From contig NZ_LT635834.1 in the NCBI RefSeq assembly GCF_900128475.1, positions 63,333-127,332 on the forward strand: DNA of 64,000 bases. The letters are read 5' to 3'. Shown in pieces: positions 49,756 through 58,681 of the stretch (position 1 is the stretch's first letter; every line of letters begins with the position of its first letter). The notes below the pieces were generated by a model that saw only the letters and a program-made list of their open reading frames with translations, ran no database searches and had not been told where the DNA came from. The position numbers were made by a program, and so were the translations under genes. Source of the DNA: Mediterranea massiliensis (GTDB lineage Bacteria; Bacteroidota; Bacteroidia; Bacteroidales; Bacteroidaceae).

Positions 49756-49790
49756 ACGACGGACGACCGGAAGGTCACCCGTCGTTTTTA
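49756..49790 (+). terminator. Terminator of the 42-codon gene
   Basis: Stem ACGACGG/CCGTCGT (49756-49762 with 49779-49785), inner GACC/GGTC, then TTTTT. Confidence 0.75.
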
Positions 49791-49813
49791 TTTTTCCCCC
49801 ACAGCCTCCTCCG

Positions 49814-50188
49814 TCAGGCCGCCACGATATCCTTGCCGAAAGGCATCAGGGCCACGGCCGCCAACTTGAAATGCTGCAGGCCGAAAGGTATGCCGATAAT
49901 CGTGATGCAAAGAAAGGCGCCGAAAAGCAGATGCGACAGACAAATCCAGATTCCGCCCAGCAGAATCCACAGCACATTCATCAACACATACAGGCAGCCG
50001 TCCGAACGGCTTCCGCTCCTCACCTCCTTGCCGAAAGGCCACAAGGCCAGTGAAGCCATCTTCAACGTCTGCATGCCGAACGGTATGCCCACAATGGTTA
50101 GCATCAGCAGCAAGCTGGCCACCAGGTATTCCACTGCCGTCAGAATCCCTCCGAACAGCAGCCACAAGAGGTTCATCAAACAACCCAT
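49814..50188 (-). CDS. YccF domain membrane protein
   Basis: 124 residues made of two copies of the YccF motif: IVGIPFGMQTLKMASLALWPFG in the first half and IIGIPFGLQHFKLAAVALMPFG in the second, each preceded by hydrophobic spans, about four in all. The family is a widespread inner-membrane protein of unknown function. It has its own promoter box 32 bp upstream. The neighbours on either side are unrelated, so the context gives no hint of a role. Confidence 0.88.
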   Translation of the reverse strand: MGCLMNLLWLLFGGILTAVEYLVASLLLMLTIVGIPFGMQTLKMASLALWPFGKEVRSGSRSDGCLYVLMNVLWILLGGIWICLSHLLFGAFLCITIIGIPFGLQHFKLAAVALMPFGKDIVAA

Positions 50189-50219
50189 AGCAATTTATCG
50201 TTTAATTGTTGTCCGGGAG

Positions 50220-50227
50220 CAAAGATA
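50220..50227 (-). promoter_or_regulatory. -7 promoter box of the yccF-like gene
   Basis: TATCTTTG on the minus strand, 32 bp before the start codon. Confidence 0.6.
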
Positions 50228-50269
50228 ACATAAACCGGAGAAAAACAACCCTCTGTCCCTGCCTTTTTC

Positions 50270-51364
50270 CTATTTCCAGTCGCTGAATTCAAAGCTGAGC
50301 TGTTCCCATACGCCATGCCGGTCCGCCTCCTCTTCGCGCGGATTGGACACCGACAGGCCGATGAGCCGTATGGGATGTTCTTCATAGTCCACTTCGCGGA
50401 GCAACCGCTTGGCCAGGGGCAGGATGACAGACAGTTCCTTCAGCTCCTGTCCCTGCTGCGTCAGGCTGCGGGTAATCTGCCGGAAGTCGTGGAACTTGAT
50501 TTTCAGCGTCAGCGTGTTGCCGTGGAAGTCCTTGCGCTTCAGGCGGTCCACCAGCTCCACCGCCACATGATACAGCTCGATGATGACCGAAGACGTACGG
50601 CTGATGTCCCGCTCCAGCGTATGCTCGCACCCGATGGACTTGCGCACGCGCACCGCTTCGACCGGCCGCAGGTCAATGCCCCGGGCAAAGTCGTAGTACA
50701 CCGCCCCCACCTTGCCGAACTCCCGCGTCAGCATCTCCAGCGAGCGTGCCCGGAGCTGCGCCCCGTTGTGTATGCCCAGCAGGTGCATCCGCTTGGCCGT
50801 GACAGGGCCCACGCCCCAGAAGCTCTCGACGGGCAGGCGGGCGATGAAGTCCAGTGCCTGGTCGGGATGGATGGTGCAGAGCCCGTCGGGCTTGCGGTAG
50901 TCCGACGCAATCTTGGCCAGGAACTTGTTGTAGGACACGCCGGCCGATGCCACCAGGTTCAGCTCCGCGCGTATCTTCCGTTTGATTTCGCGGGCGATGT
51001 CCACCGCCAGCGGGATGCCCGGCTTGTTGACGGTCACGTCGAGGAACGCCTCGTCGAGTGAAATCGGCTCGATGAGGTCCGTATATTCGTGGAAAATTTC
51101 ATGTATCTGGCGGGACACCTCTTTATATACCTCCATCCGCCCGGGGATGAAGATGAGCGATGGACACAACCTTCGCGCCTTCTGCGACGACATGGCCGAA
51201 CGCACCCCGTAGCGGCGTGCCTCGTAGCTGGCGGCAGCCACCACACCCCGCTCCTCCGCATGGCCCACGGCGATGGGCTTGCCGCGCAGTTCGGGGTTGT
51301 CGCGCTGCTCCACGGACGCATAGAAAGCATCCATGTCGATGTGAATGATTTTGCGCTCGGTCAT
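50270..51364 (-). CDS. dinB: DNA polymerase IV (Y family)
   Basis: 364 residues, the usual length. This error-prone polymerase bypasses DNA lesions. The palm has IIHIDMDAFYASVEQRD (first metal Asp) and ISLDEAFLDV (the Asp-Glu pair); the thumb contains the helix-hairpin-helix SFWGVGPVTAKRMHLLGI; the little-finger domain occupies about residues 240-350. A YEARRYGVRSAM stretch lies in the fingers. No LexA-like operator was recognised at its promoter. It is monocistronic. Confidence 0.95.
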   Translation of the reverse strand: MTERKIIHIDMDAFYASVEQRDNPELRGKPIAVGHAEERGVVAAASYEARRYGVRSAMSSQKARRLCPSLIFIPGRMEVYKEVSRQIHEIFHEYTDLIEPISLDEAFLDVTVNKPGIPLAVDIAREIKRKIRAELNLVASAGVSYNKFLAKIASDYRKPDGLCTIHPDQALDFIARLPVESFWGVGPVTAKRMHLLGIHNGAQLRARSLEMLTREFGKVGAVYYDFARGIDLRPVEAVRVRKSIGCEHTLERDISRTSSVIIELYHVAVELVDRLKRKDFHGNTLTLKIKFHDFRQITRSLTQQGQELKELSVILPLAKRLLREVDYEEHPIRLIGLSVSNPREEEADRHGVWEQLSFEFSDWK

Positions 51365-51390
51365 TGTTCCGTTCTCCTCCTTCCGGAGGA

Positions 51391-51398
51391 CAAAGATA
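51391..51398 (-). promoter_or_regulatory. -7 promoter box of dinB
   Basis: TATCTTTG on the minus strand, 27 bp before the start codon. Confidence 0.6.
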
Positions 51399-51507
51399 GT
51401 GCAAACCGAGTGAAGTACAAAAGACGAAAAACACGTTTTCAGACTTATTCAATTCATTGACTATCGTTCTCCCATCGTTTCTCCATAAACAATTATTTCC
51501 AACCCAA

Positions 51508-51780
51508 GTCCATAGTTGGCGCGCTGAAGTCCATAGTTAGCACGGAAAACATGCCTTGTCTGGAGGCAAAACATTGCTTGTTTGGGGGCAAAAGGTCGTA
51601 TGTTTTGAAGGAAAAGATTGCCGGAAAAGCGGAAGCAGCCGGCATGCCCGGCCCAAAGCGCCGCTTTGCCCAGCCTAAACAAATGGTTTACCCAGCTTAA
51701 ACGAATGGTTTGCCCAGCCTAAACGAATGGTTTGCCCAGCCTAAACGAATGGTTTGCTCGGCTTAAACGGACGCTCCATC
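51508..51780. repeat. 22-bp-period array (about 12 units)
   Basis: Unit boundaries at 51508, 51529, 51551, 51573, 51595 and 51617 in a diverged left part, then 51649, 51671, 51693, 51715, 51737 and 51759 in a homogeneous right part, with a phase break between them. The right part repeats CAGCCTAAACGAATGGTTTG-type units holding AAAC-N5-GTTT. It fills most of the 439-bp gap between dinB and the MATE gene, and no gene is seen there. Confidence 0.9.
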
Positions 51781-51803
51781 CGGCTGAAAGAAAGAGAAGC
51801 CCG

Positions 51804-53159
51804 TCAGGATACAGCCGTGAAGACCGTCCGCTTCATCCGCCGGTAGACGTAGACAAAGGCGGGAATGAGGAAGGCGTCGGCAAAAATCCAGGCGGTGGGG
51901 TCGCCGAAGCAGACGGCCAGATAGCCCCACGCAGGTACTGCAATGACGCTGACCAGGATACGGGCAATCATCTCGGATACGCCCGAAAGCATGGCCAGGT
52001 TGGTGAAGCCGGAACCCTGAATGGTGTAGCGCAGAATGCAGAGCACGCCCAGCACGGGGAAGAAGCAGACAGCCGTATGGAGGAACAGCACGGCGTCCGC
52101 CAGAATCTCGACCTCGGAGGCATCGACAAACAGCCGGACAAACATGCGCGAACCCGGCATGAGGACACAGAAGGTGAAGACCCAATAGACCATCATCATC
52201 AGCGCACTGGACTTCACGCCCTGCCAGATGCGCTGGGGCTTGCCCGCCCCGTAGTTCTGCCCGGCAAAGGTGGCCATGGCGATGCCCAGACTCTCGAAGG
52301 GACACATGAAGAACATCTTGATGCGGATAGCAGCCGAATAGGCGGCCACGCAGGCGGTGCCCAACGCGTTGTTGGCACTCTGGAGCATGATGCTGCCGAT
52401 GGCGGTGATGGAGAACTGGAGTCCCATGGGCACACCGATGGAAAGCATCGTGCGGGCCAGGCGGCTGTCGAAGCGGCGTTCGGCCGGCATGGTGCGGAGA
52501 ATGTCGAAATGGCGCATCATGTAGAAATAGCAAAGGACGGCAGACACGCCCTGGGCCACCAGCGTGGCAATGGCGGCACCGGCCACGCCCCAGCCCAGCA
52601 CGAGGATGCAGAAGAGGTCGAGCACGATGTTGAGCACGGTGGAGAAGAGCAGGAACCAGAAAGGTGTCTTGCTGTCGCCCAACGCACGGATGATGCTGGA
52701 CAGGAGGTTGTAGAAGAAGGTGCAGGGGATGCCGATGAAGGTAATCAGCAGGTAGTAGTAGGCATCGGTGAAGATATTCTCGGGCGTGCGGATCAGGTGC
52801 AGGATCCAGTTGCAGAGCAGGGCAGTAACCACCGCCAGCGACAGGGACATGAACGCCGCCAGCTTGAGGCTGACCGCCACATAACGGCGCATGGTTACGT
52901 AGTCGCGCGCACCGAACTTCTGGGCCACGGGGATGCCGAAGCCTCCGCAACAGCCGTTGCAGAAACCCAGAATCAGGAAAACCACCGACGTGCTGGCACC
53001 CACCGCCGCCAGCGGATTGATGCCCAGAAACTTTCCGACGATGGCAGCGTCGACCATCGAATAGGTCTGCTGCAACAGGTTGCCCATCAGCAGGGGCAAT
53101 GCAAAATAAAAGATTTGCGGCAGGGTGCGTCCCTCCGTCATTTCCACCGACTTGGCCAT
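51804..53159 (-). CDS. MATE family efflux transporter
   Basis: 451 residues with twelve membrane spans in two homologous halves. Family marks are LPLLMGNLLQQTYSMVDAAI near the N terminus and the equivalent loop GQNYGAGKPQRIW in the second half. Such proteins export cationic drugs or metabolites in exchange for sodium or protons. The gene is monocistronic with its own promoter and runs away from the divergent zinc ATPase gene; 189 bp separate the two starts. Confidence 0.92.
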   Translation of the reverse strand: MAKSVEMTEGRTLPQIFYFALPLLMGNLLQQTYSMVDAAIVGKFLGINPLAAVGASTSVVFLILGFCNGCCGGFGIPVAQKFGARDYVTMRRYVAVSLKLAAFMSLSLAVVTALLCNWILHLIRTPENIFTDAYYYLLITFIGIPCTFFYNLLSSIIRALGDSKTPFWFLLFSTVLNIVLDLFCILVLGWGVAGAAIATLVAQGVSAVLCYFYMMRHFDILRTMPAERRFDSRLARTMLSIGVPMGLQFSITAIGSIMLQSANNALGTACVAAYSAAIRIKMFFMCPFESLGIAMATFAGQNYGAGKPQRIWQGVKSSALMMMVYWVFTFCVLMPGSRMFVRLFVDASEVEILADAVLFLHTAVCFFPVLGVLCILRYTIQGSGFTNLAMLSGVSEMIARILVSVIAVPAWGYLAVCFGDPTAWIFADAFLIPAFVYVYRRMKRTVFTAVS

Positions 53160-53184
53160 GTAAATATCCTCCTGAATTCGGGCG

Positions 53185-53192
53185 CAAAATTA
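53185..53192 (-). promoter_or_regulatory. -7 promoter box of the MATE gene
   Basis: TAATTTTG on the minus strand, 26 bp before the start codon. Confidence 0.6.
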
Positions 53193-53283
53193 GTAAAAAA
53201 AGAGACGCAGGCGAATTGATTTATATCAAATACCACAGACTTCCCGGCATAAAAGGGAGCTGTGACACCCGGCACCCGCAGTT

Positions 53284-53298
53284 TGCAACCCGGTTGCA
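53284..53298. promoter_or_regulatory. Palindromic operator candidate before the zinc ATPase gene
   Basis: TGCAACC-C-GGTTGCA, a perfect 7-bp inverted repeat with a one-base centre, ending 12 bp before the -7 box. Its size and position suit a dimeric repressor such as the Fur-family protein encoded by the same operon. The link is inferred. Confidence 0.5.
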
Positions 53299-53310
53299 TC
53301 CGCAAAGCCT

Positions 53311-53318
53311 TACCTTTG
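53311..53318 (+). promoter_or_regulatory. -7 promoter box of the zinc ATPase / Fur-family operon
   Basis: TACCTTTG, 31 bp before the start codon. Confidence 0.65.
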
Positions 53319-53348
53319 CAGCAGGAAAACAATCAAATCATTACGAAT

Positions 53349-55289
53349 ATGAGTTGCCACTGTTGTTCACACGAGTCTGCACACGCCGCCTGCTGCAGAC
53401 AGAAAAGTTTCATGGAAGAGTATGGACGGATGCTGCTGTCGGCCTTGCTGCTGGCCGCCGGCATGACGCTCCACGCCACGGACGCCGCCTTCTTCGGCCA
53501 TCGGGGCGTGGCCGCCCTGTGGTACCTGGCCGCCTACCTGCCCGTGGCCCTGCCCGTGCTGAAGGAGGCTTGGGAGGGACTGGCCCGGCGGGAATACTTC
53601 AACGAGTTCACGCTGATGTTTATCGCCACCGTCGGCGCCTTTGCCATCGGCGAATATCCCGAAGGCGTGGCGGTGATGCTGTTCTACTCGCTGGGAGAGC
53701 ACTTCCAGGACAAGGCGGTGAGCAAAGCCCGACGGAACATCAGCGCCCTGCTCGACATCCGGCCCGAAAGGGCAGCCGTGGTCCGCAACGGACAGGTCGT
53801 GGAGGTGCCGCCGCAGGACGTCCATCCGGGCGAGGTCATCGAAGTGAAGGCCGGCGGACGGGTGCCGCTCGACGGAACGCTGTGCAACGAAAGCGCTACC
53901 TTCAACACGGCAGCCCTGACGGGCGAAAGCCTGCCCCGCGACATCAACAAGGACGGCGAAGTGCTGGCAGGCATGATTTCGACAGGACGGACGGTACAGA
54001 TCCGCGTCACCCGCCCCTTTACCGACAGTGCCCTGTCGCGCATCCTGCGCATGGTACAGGACGCTTCGGAACGGAAAGCGCCCGCCGAGCTCTTCATCCG
54101 CAAGTTTGCCCGCATCTATACGCCCGCCGTCACCGGACTGGCCGTCCTCATCGTGCTGCTGCCCTGGCTCTGGTCGCTGTACAGCGCGACGTTCACCTAC
54201 CTCTTCAGCGACTGGCTCTACCGCGCACTGGTCTTTCTGGTGGTGTCGTGTCCCTGTGCGCTGGTCATCAGCATCCCGCTGAGCTACTTCGGCGGCATCG
54301 GAGCGGCCTCCCGGCGGGGCATCCTGTTCAAGGGAAGCAACTACCTGGACGCCATCACCCGGGTCAACACGGTCGTCTTCGACAAGACCGGCACCCTGAC
54401 CCGCGGCGAATTTGACGTACAGGCCTGCGTGCCCCAACCGGGCATTGACGAAGAGCGCCTCATCCGCCTGGCCGCCTCGGCCGAGCAGAACAGCACCCAC
54501 CCGCTGGCGGCAGGCCTGAAACGCTATGCACAGGCCCGGCACATAGCACTGCAACCGGTATCGGACGTCGAAGAGCTGGCCGGATGCGGCGTGCAGGCCA
54601 CCGTCGACGGACAGACGGTACTAGTGGGCAACACCCGCCTGCTGGACCGCAAGGGCATCGCCTACCCGGCAGACCTGCACCAGGCTGCGGGCACAACGGT
54701 AGCCTGCGCCGTGGAAGGGAAGTACATCGGCCATCTGCTGCTGGCCGACACCCTGAAAGCGGATGCCCGGCAGGCCATCGACAACCTGAAAGCCTTAAAT
54801 ATCAAAAATATTCAGATACTTTCGGGCGACAAACAGACGATTGTCACTAACTTTGCAAAGCAGCTGGGCATCGACCAAGCCTACGGAGACCTGCTGCCCG
54901 AAGGAAAGGTGCAGCACATGGAGCAGTTGCGGAAGGACGACACCTGCCGGACGGCCTTTGCCGGCGACGGCATCAACGACGCCCCCGCCCTGGCCCTGAG
55001 CCACGTGGGCATCGCCATGGGACAATGGGGAAGCGACGCCGCCATCGAGACGGCCGACGTCGTGATACAGAACGACCAGCCCTCGCGCATCGCCACCGCC
55101 ATCCGGGCCGGAAGGCTGACCAGACGCATCGTCTGGCAGAACATCACCCTGGCTCTGGGCGTGAAGGCAGTGGTACTGGTACTGGGAGCCCTGGGAGCGG
55201 CCACGCTGTGGGAAGCCGTGTTTGCCGACGTAGGCGTAGCCCTGCTGGCCGTGCTGAACGCCATGCGGATACAAAAACTGATGAAATGA
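53349..55289 (+). CDS. Zn/Cd-type P1B ATPase (metal exporter)
   Basis: 646 residues from MSCHCCSHESAHAACC. Instead of the usual GMxCxxC metal-binding domain, the N terminus is a 16-residue Cys/His cluster. The P-type core is complete: the actuator loop TGES, the CPC motif VSCPCALVISIP in the ion path, the phosphorylation site DKTGTLTRG, HPLA and GDGINDAPAL. The last two spans carry NITLALGVKA and ADVGVALLAVLNAM, the Lys and Asp pattern of the zinc/cadmium/lead subgroup. It exports these ions at ATP cost. Its stop overlaps the start of the Fur-family gene by 4 bp (ATGA). Confidence 0.92.
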   Translation: MSCHCCSHESAHAACCRQKSFMEEYGRMLLSALLLAAGMTLHATDAAFFGHRGVAALWYLAAYLPVALPVLKEAWEGLARREYFNEFTLMFIATVGAFAIGEYPEGVAVMLFYSLGEHFQDKAVSKARRNISALLDIRPERAAVVRNGQVVEVPPQDVHPGEVIEVKAGGRVPLDGTLCNESATFNTAALTGESLPRDINKDGEVLAGMISTGRTVQIRVTRPFTDSALSRILRMVQDASERKAPAELFIRKFARIYTPAVTGLAVLIVLLPWLWSLYSATFTYLFSDWLYRALVFLVVSCPCALVISIPLSYFGGIGAASRRGILFKGSNYLDAITRVNTVVFDKTGTLTRGEFDVQACVPQPGIDEERLIRLAASAEQNSTHPLAAGLKRYAQARHIALQPVSDVEELAGCGVQATVDGQTVLVGNTRLLDRKGIAYPADLHQAAGTTVACAVEGKYIGHLLLADTLKADARQAIDNLKALNIKNIQILSGDKQTIVTNFAKQLGIDQAYGDLLPEGKVQHMEQLRKDDTCRTAFAGDGINDAPALALSHVGIAMGQWGSDAAIETADVVIQNDQPSRIATAIRAGRLTRRIVWQNITLALGVKAVVLVLGALGAATLWEAVFADVGVALLAVLNAMRIQKLMK

Positions 55290-55747
55290 AAAAACAAACC
55301 GATATGGAAGACTCCACTTGTCTGGACCTGCTGGCCCAGCGTGAAATACAACCGACAGCCATCCGGCTGCTGGTACTGAAAGCCATGATGCAGGCCAAGC
55401 AGTCGGTTTCGCTGGCCGACCTGGAAGACCGACTCGACACGGTAGACCGGTCGAGCATCTTCCGCACCCTCACCCTCTTTCTGTCGCACCACCTCATCCA
55501 CAGCATCGACGACGGGACGGGGTCGTTCAAGTATGCCGTATGCAGCTCGTCGTGCTCGTGCGAGGTGAACGACCTGCACACCCACTTCCACTGCGAGAAG
55601 TGCAACCGCACCTTCTGCTTCACCAACATACCCACCCCGATGGTGACGCTGCCCGAAGGATTCAGCCTGCACAGCATCAACTATGTGCTGAAAGGCATCT
55701 GTCCGGACTGTGCAGCCCGGGAGAAGGCCCGCAAGGACCGCTCCTGA
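55286..55747 (+). CDS. Fur-family metalloregulator
   Basis: 153 residues from MKKQTDMEDSTC. The N-terminal winged helix (about 15-85) includes IQPTAIRLLVLKAMM and VDRSSIFRTLTLF (recognition helix); the dimerisation domain has the HTHFHCEKCNRTFC metal-site region and a CPDC near the end that makes a structural zinc site. Fur, Zur, PerR and Mur proteins share this fold. Coupling by an ATGA overlap to a zinc exporter suggests zinc as the signal, which would be unusual because Zur proteins normally control uptake. It probably autoregulates through the palindrome at 53284. Confidence 0.88.
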   Translation: MKKQTDMEDSTCLDLLAQREIQPTAIRLLVLKAMMQAKQSVSLADLEDRLDTVDRSSIFRTLTLFLSHHLIHSIDDGTGSFKYAVCSSSCSCEVNDLHTHFHCEKCNRTFCFTNIPTPMVTLPEGFSLHSINYVLKGICPDCAAREKARKDRS

Positions 55748-55789
55748 AAACGGCGCACGTCCAGACAGACGAACCAGCCACCCCGCCGC

Positions 55790-57100
55790 TTACCAACGGT
55801 TCTTCACCGTACGGCGGCCGTAATACACAATCACTACAAAGCAGATGAAAGGCAGGATGAAGGACAGGTTGACCGCTGGGAAACCGGCCACTTCCTTCAT
55901 GTCGATAATCAGGGCCTGCAAGGGAGGCAGCACGGAACCGCCCAGAATGGCCATAATCAGACCGGCAGCTCCGAACTTAGCATCTTCGCCCAGCCCCTTC
56001 AGCGCGATGCCGTAGATGGTGGGGAACATCAGGGACATGCAGGCCGAAACAGCTACCAGCGAATACAGGCCGTAGATGTTCTGCAGGAAGATGGTGCCCA
56101 ACGTGAAGAGGCCGCCCAGCACCGCCAGAATCATCAGCAAACGCCCGGCATTGAGATAGCGGAGCATGAAGGTGCAGACAAAGCGGCTGATGCAGAAGAT
56201 AACCATCGCCACAATGTTGTACTGCTGGGAAAGGACTTCCGCCGCCTTCTCCTCCATGCCCTGCGACATGAAGAGGCGCGTACCATACTGGATGATGAAC
56301 GTCCAGCACATGATTTGCGCGCCCACGTAGAAGAACTGGGCAATGACTCCCTCGCGGTAACGGGGCTTGGTAAAGATGCGCTTCAAGGTTGGGATGAAGT
56401 TGATGTAATGGTTCTCTTCACCGTTCTTGGGCATCCTGACCAGACGGATGACAATCAGCATGAGCAGGATGACCAGGCCAATGGCCAGATAAGGGGCTAT
56501 CAGCACACTGAGGTCGGCCTCCTTGATGGCCTCAAACTCCTGCTCGTTGAGCAGGGCGCGGTCGGCCGTATCCAGGGGATGGAGACGCGCCTGAATGAAA
56601 TTCATGGCCACGAACATGCCCAGCAGGGAGCCCATCGGGTTGAACGACTGGGCCAGGTTCAGACGACGCGTGGCCGTCTCCTCGGTACCCATGGAGAGAA
56701 TGTAGGGGTTACAACTGGTTTCCAGGAAGGAAAGGCCGCAGGTCAGAATGAAATAGGCTATCAGGAAGGGATAATACTCGCCCGTCATCTTGGCCGGAAA
56801 GAAGAGGAAGGCACCGAACGCATACAGTCCCAGCCCCAACAGGACACCGGCCTTGTAGGAAAAGCGGCGGATAAACATGGCCGCCGGGAAAGCCATGGCG
56901 AAATAACCGCCGTAAAAGGCTACCTGCACCAACGCCCCGTCGGTGGCGCTCATACGGAAAATCTTGGAAAATGCCTTGACCATCGGATTGGTAATGTCGT
57001 TGGCAAACCCCCAAAGGGCAAAACAGGAGGTTATCAGAATAAAAGGAATCAAATAGTTGACTCCGTCCTTCGACAAGATGGACTCTTTACTGTGTTTCAT
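55790..57100 (-). CDS. fucP: L-fucose:H+ symporter
   Basis: 436 residues, twelve spans, of the FucP branch of the major facilitator superfamily: LITSCFALWGFANDITNPMV at the start with the Asn/Asp pair of the sugar path, FLETSCNPYIL in TM4-5, and YGIALKGLGEDAKFGAAGL in the second half. It carries fucose from the periplasm. The gene has its own promoter box 72 bp upstream, so it can be expressed apart from the fucIAK genes, although it follows them. Confidence 0.93.
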   Translation of the reverse strand: MKHSKESILSKDGVNYLIPFILITSCFALWGFANDITNPMVKAFSKIFRMSATDGALVQVAFYGGYFAMAFPAAMFIRRFSYKAGVLLGLGLYAFGAFLFFPAKMTGEYYPFLIAYFILTCGLSFLETSCNPYILSMGTEETATRRLNLAQSFNPMGSLLGMFVAMNFIQARLHPLDTADRALLNEQEFEAIKEADLSVLIAPYLAIGLVILLMLIVIRLVRMPKNGEENHYINFIPTLKRIFTKPRYREGVIAQFFYVGAQIMCWTFIIQYGTRLFMSQGMEEKAAEVLSQQYNIVAMVIFCISRFVCTFMLRYLNAGRLLMILAVLGGLFTLGTIFLQNIYGLYSLVAVSACMSLMFPTIYGIALKGLGEDAKFGAAGLIMAILGGSVLPPLQALIIDMKEVAGFPAVNLSFILPFICFVVIVYYGRRTVKNRW

Positions 57101-57171
57101 GGTTGCATATTGATATAAACTTCACTTCATAATTGGGTCAGACGATGCTGCCGCCCTTCATTTTGCAGGTA

Positions 57172-57179
57172 CAAATATA
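57172..57179 (-). promoter_or_regulatory. -7 promoter box of fucP
   Basis: TATATTTG on the minus strand, 72 bp before fucP. Confidence 0.55.
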
Positions 57180-57226
57180 GGACAAAAGCAATAGCATCCG
57201 TACAGACATCCGTTATTTTTTTCGAT

Positions 57227-58663
57227 TTATTTCCGGGGATAATACAACTGCGAGGCGAAACTCCGCGCAACGATGCCGCGCAATTCGTCGAGCCCGGCAA
57301 CCTCTCCCTTGGCCATGGCCTGCGTCAGGATGTTGCCGATGGCAGTCGCCTCCACCGGTCCGGCCTGGACGGGGATGCCCAGGGCATCGGCCGTCAGCTG
57401 GTTGAGCAGGCGGTTCTGCGAGCCGCCGCCGATGATGTTCAGCCGACTGACAGGAGCCGGAAGCAGTCGGTTCAGACGGCTGACAGCGTCCTTGTATTTG
57501 AGGGCCAACGACTGCAACACGCACTTCATCATTTCCGCCTTGCCCTGCGGCTGCGGCAACCCATGCTCGCGGCAGTAGCCGAGAATGGCCGCTTCCATAT
57601 TCCCGGGATTCATGAAGCAGGCATCGTCCACCGGAATGCAGGCAGTGACAACGGCAGATTCGGCCTGCGGAATCAGTTCGTCGTAGGTCTGTTCCTCCCC
57701 GCGCTGTTTCCACTCGGCCATCAGGCGCTGTACAATCCACAAGCCTGTAATGTTCTGGAGGAAACAGATGCGGCCTCCTACTCCACCTTCGTTGGTGAAC
57801 GGGGCCAACCGTGCCTCTTCGGTCAGAATGGGTTCGTCGAGCTCCACTCCCAGCAGCGACCAGGTACCCGAACTCAGGAAAGCCACCGTATCGTCGGTTA
57901 CCGGAACGGCTGCCACCGCACTGGCCGTATCGTGCGAGCCGACCGCAATGACATCGACCGCGCCCAGTCCCGTCTCGCGGGCCACTTCGTCCGTCAGCCT
58001 GCCCCGCACGGTGCCGGGCATCACCAGCCGCCCGAACAGATGCTCGGGAAGTCCCAACGCACGGGCTGTATCTACCGACCAGCAGCGTCCGCGGGCATCC
58101 AGCAGTTCGGAAGTGGAAGCAATGCTGTACTCCGTATCGGCGACACCGGTCAGAAAGTAGCTGAACAGGTCGGGCATGAAGAGCAGCTTGTCGGCCACGG
58201 CCAGTTGCGGGTCGCCGGCTTCCTTCATGCTGTAGAGCTGGAACAGGGTATTGATGGGCATCACCTGGATACCGGTAGTCCGGTAATGGTCGCGAGGATC
58301 GAGCTGCCGGAAAACCTTGTCGGGCACTCCGTCCGTACGGCTGTCGCGGTAACACACCGGATTGCCCAGCAGGTTGCCGTTCTTGTCTATCAGCCCGAAA
58401 TCAACACCCCAGGTATCTATTCCTATGCCTTTTACGGCATATCCCCTGCGGGCCGCCTCTTTCAACCCGTTCATCATCTCGGCAAACAGCGCCGGGAAAT
58501 CCCAGTAAAGATGTTTCCCCAGCTTCACCTGACGGTTGGGAAAACGGTACACTTCCTCCAGCTCCAGTTTCCCCTGGAAGAGGGAACCGGCCATAACACG
58601 GCCACTCCCCCCTCCAAAGTCCACTGCCAGATAAGTGTTCTTGACAACGGTGTTATTTTTCAT
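57227..58663 (-). CDS. fucK: L-fuculokinase (RhaB-like FGGY kinase)
   Basis: 478 residues. FGGY-kinase marks are VDFGGGSGR (first phosphate loop), DTWGVDFGLID, the VGSHDTASAVAAVP phosphate-2 segment and IIGGGSQNRLLNQLTADALG (adenosine loop). The sequence is closer to rhamnulokinases than to E. coli FucK, as is usual for Bacteroides fucose clusters; its place between fucA and fucP sets the substrate as L-fuculose. It makes L-fuculose 1-phosphate for the aldolase. The gap to fucA is 18 bp, so they are co-transcribed. Confidence 0.9.
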   Translation of the reverse strand: MKNNTVVKNTYLAVDFGGGSGRVMAGSLFQGKLELEEVYRFPNRQVKLGKHLYWDFPALFAEMMNGLKEAARRGYAVKGIGIDTWGVDFGLIDKNGNLLGNPVCYRDSRTDGVPDKVFRQLDPRDHYRTTGIQVMPINTLFQLYSMKEAGDPQLAVADKLLFMPDLFSYFLTGVADTEYSIASTSELLDARGRCWSVDTARALGLPEHLFGRLVMPGTVRGRLTDEVARETGLGAVDVIAVGSHDTASAVAAVPVTDDTVAFLSSGTWSLLGVELDEPILTEEARLAPFTNEGGVGGRICFLQNITGLWIVQRLMAEWKQRGEEQTYDELIPQAESAVVTACIPVDDACFMNPGNMEAAILGYCREHGLPQPQGKAEMMKCVLQSLALKYKDAVSRLNRLLPAPVSRLNIIGGGSQNRLLNQLTADALGIPVQAGPVEATAIGNILTQAMAKGEVAGLDELRGIVARSFASQLYYPRK

Positions 58664-58681
58664 GGTATCGGTTTCTTGAAC

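Noticed and set aside
51732-53219. 495-codon open frame antisense to the MATE gene, starting in the repeat array
   Set aside because: The product is a low-complexity His/Gly/Glu/Gln-rich sequence, typical of the complement of membrane-protein codons.
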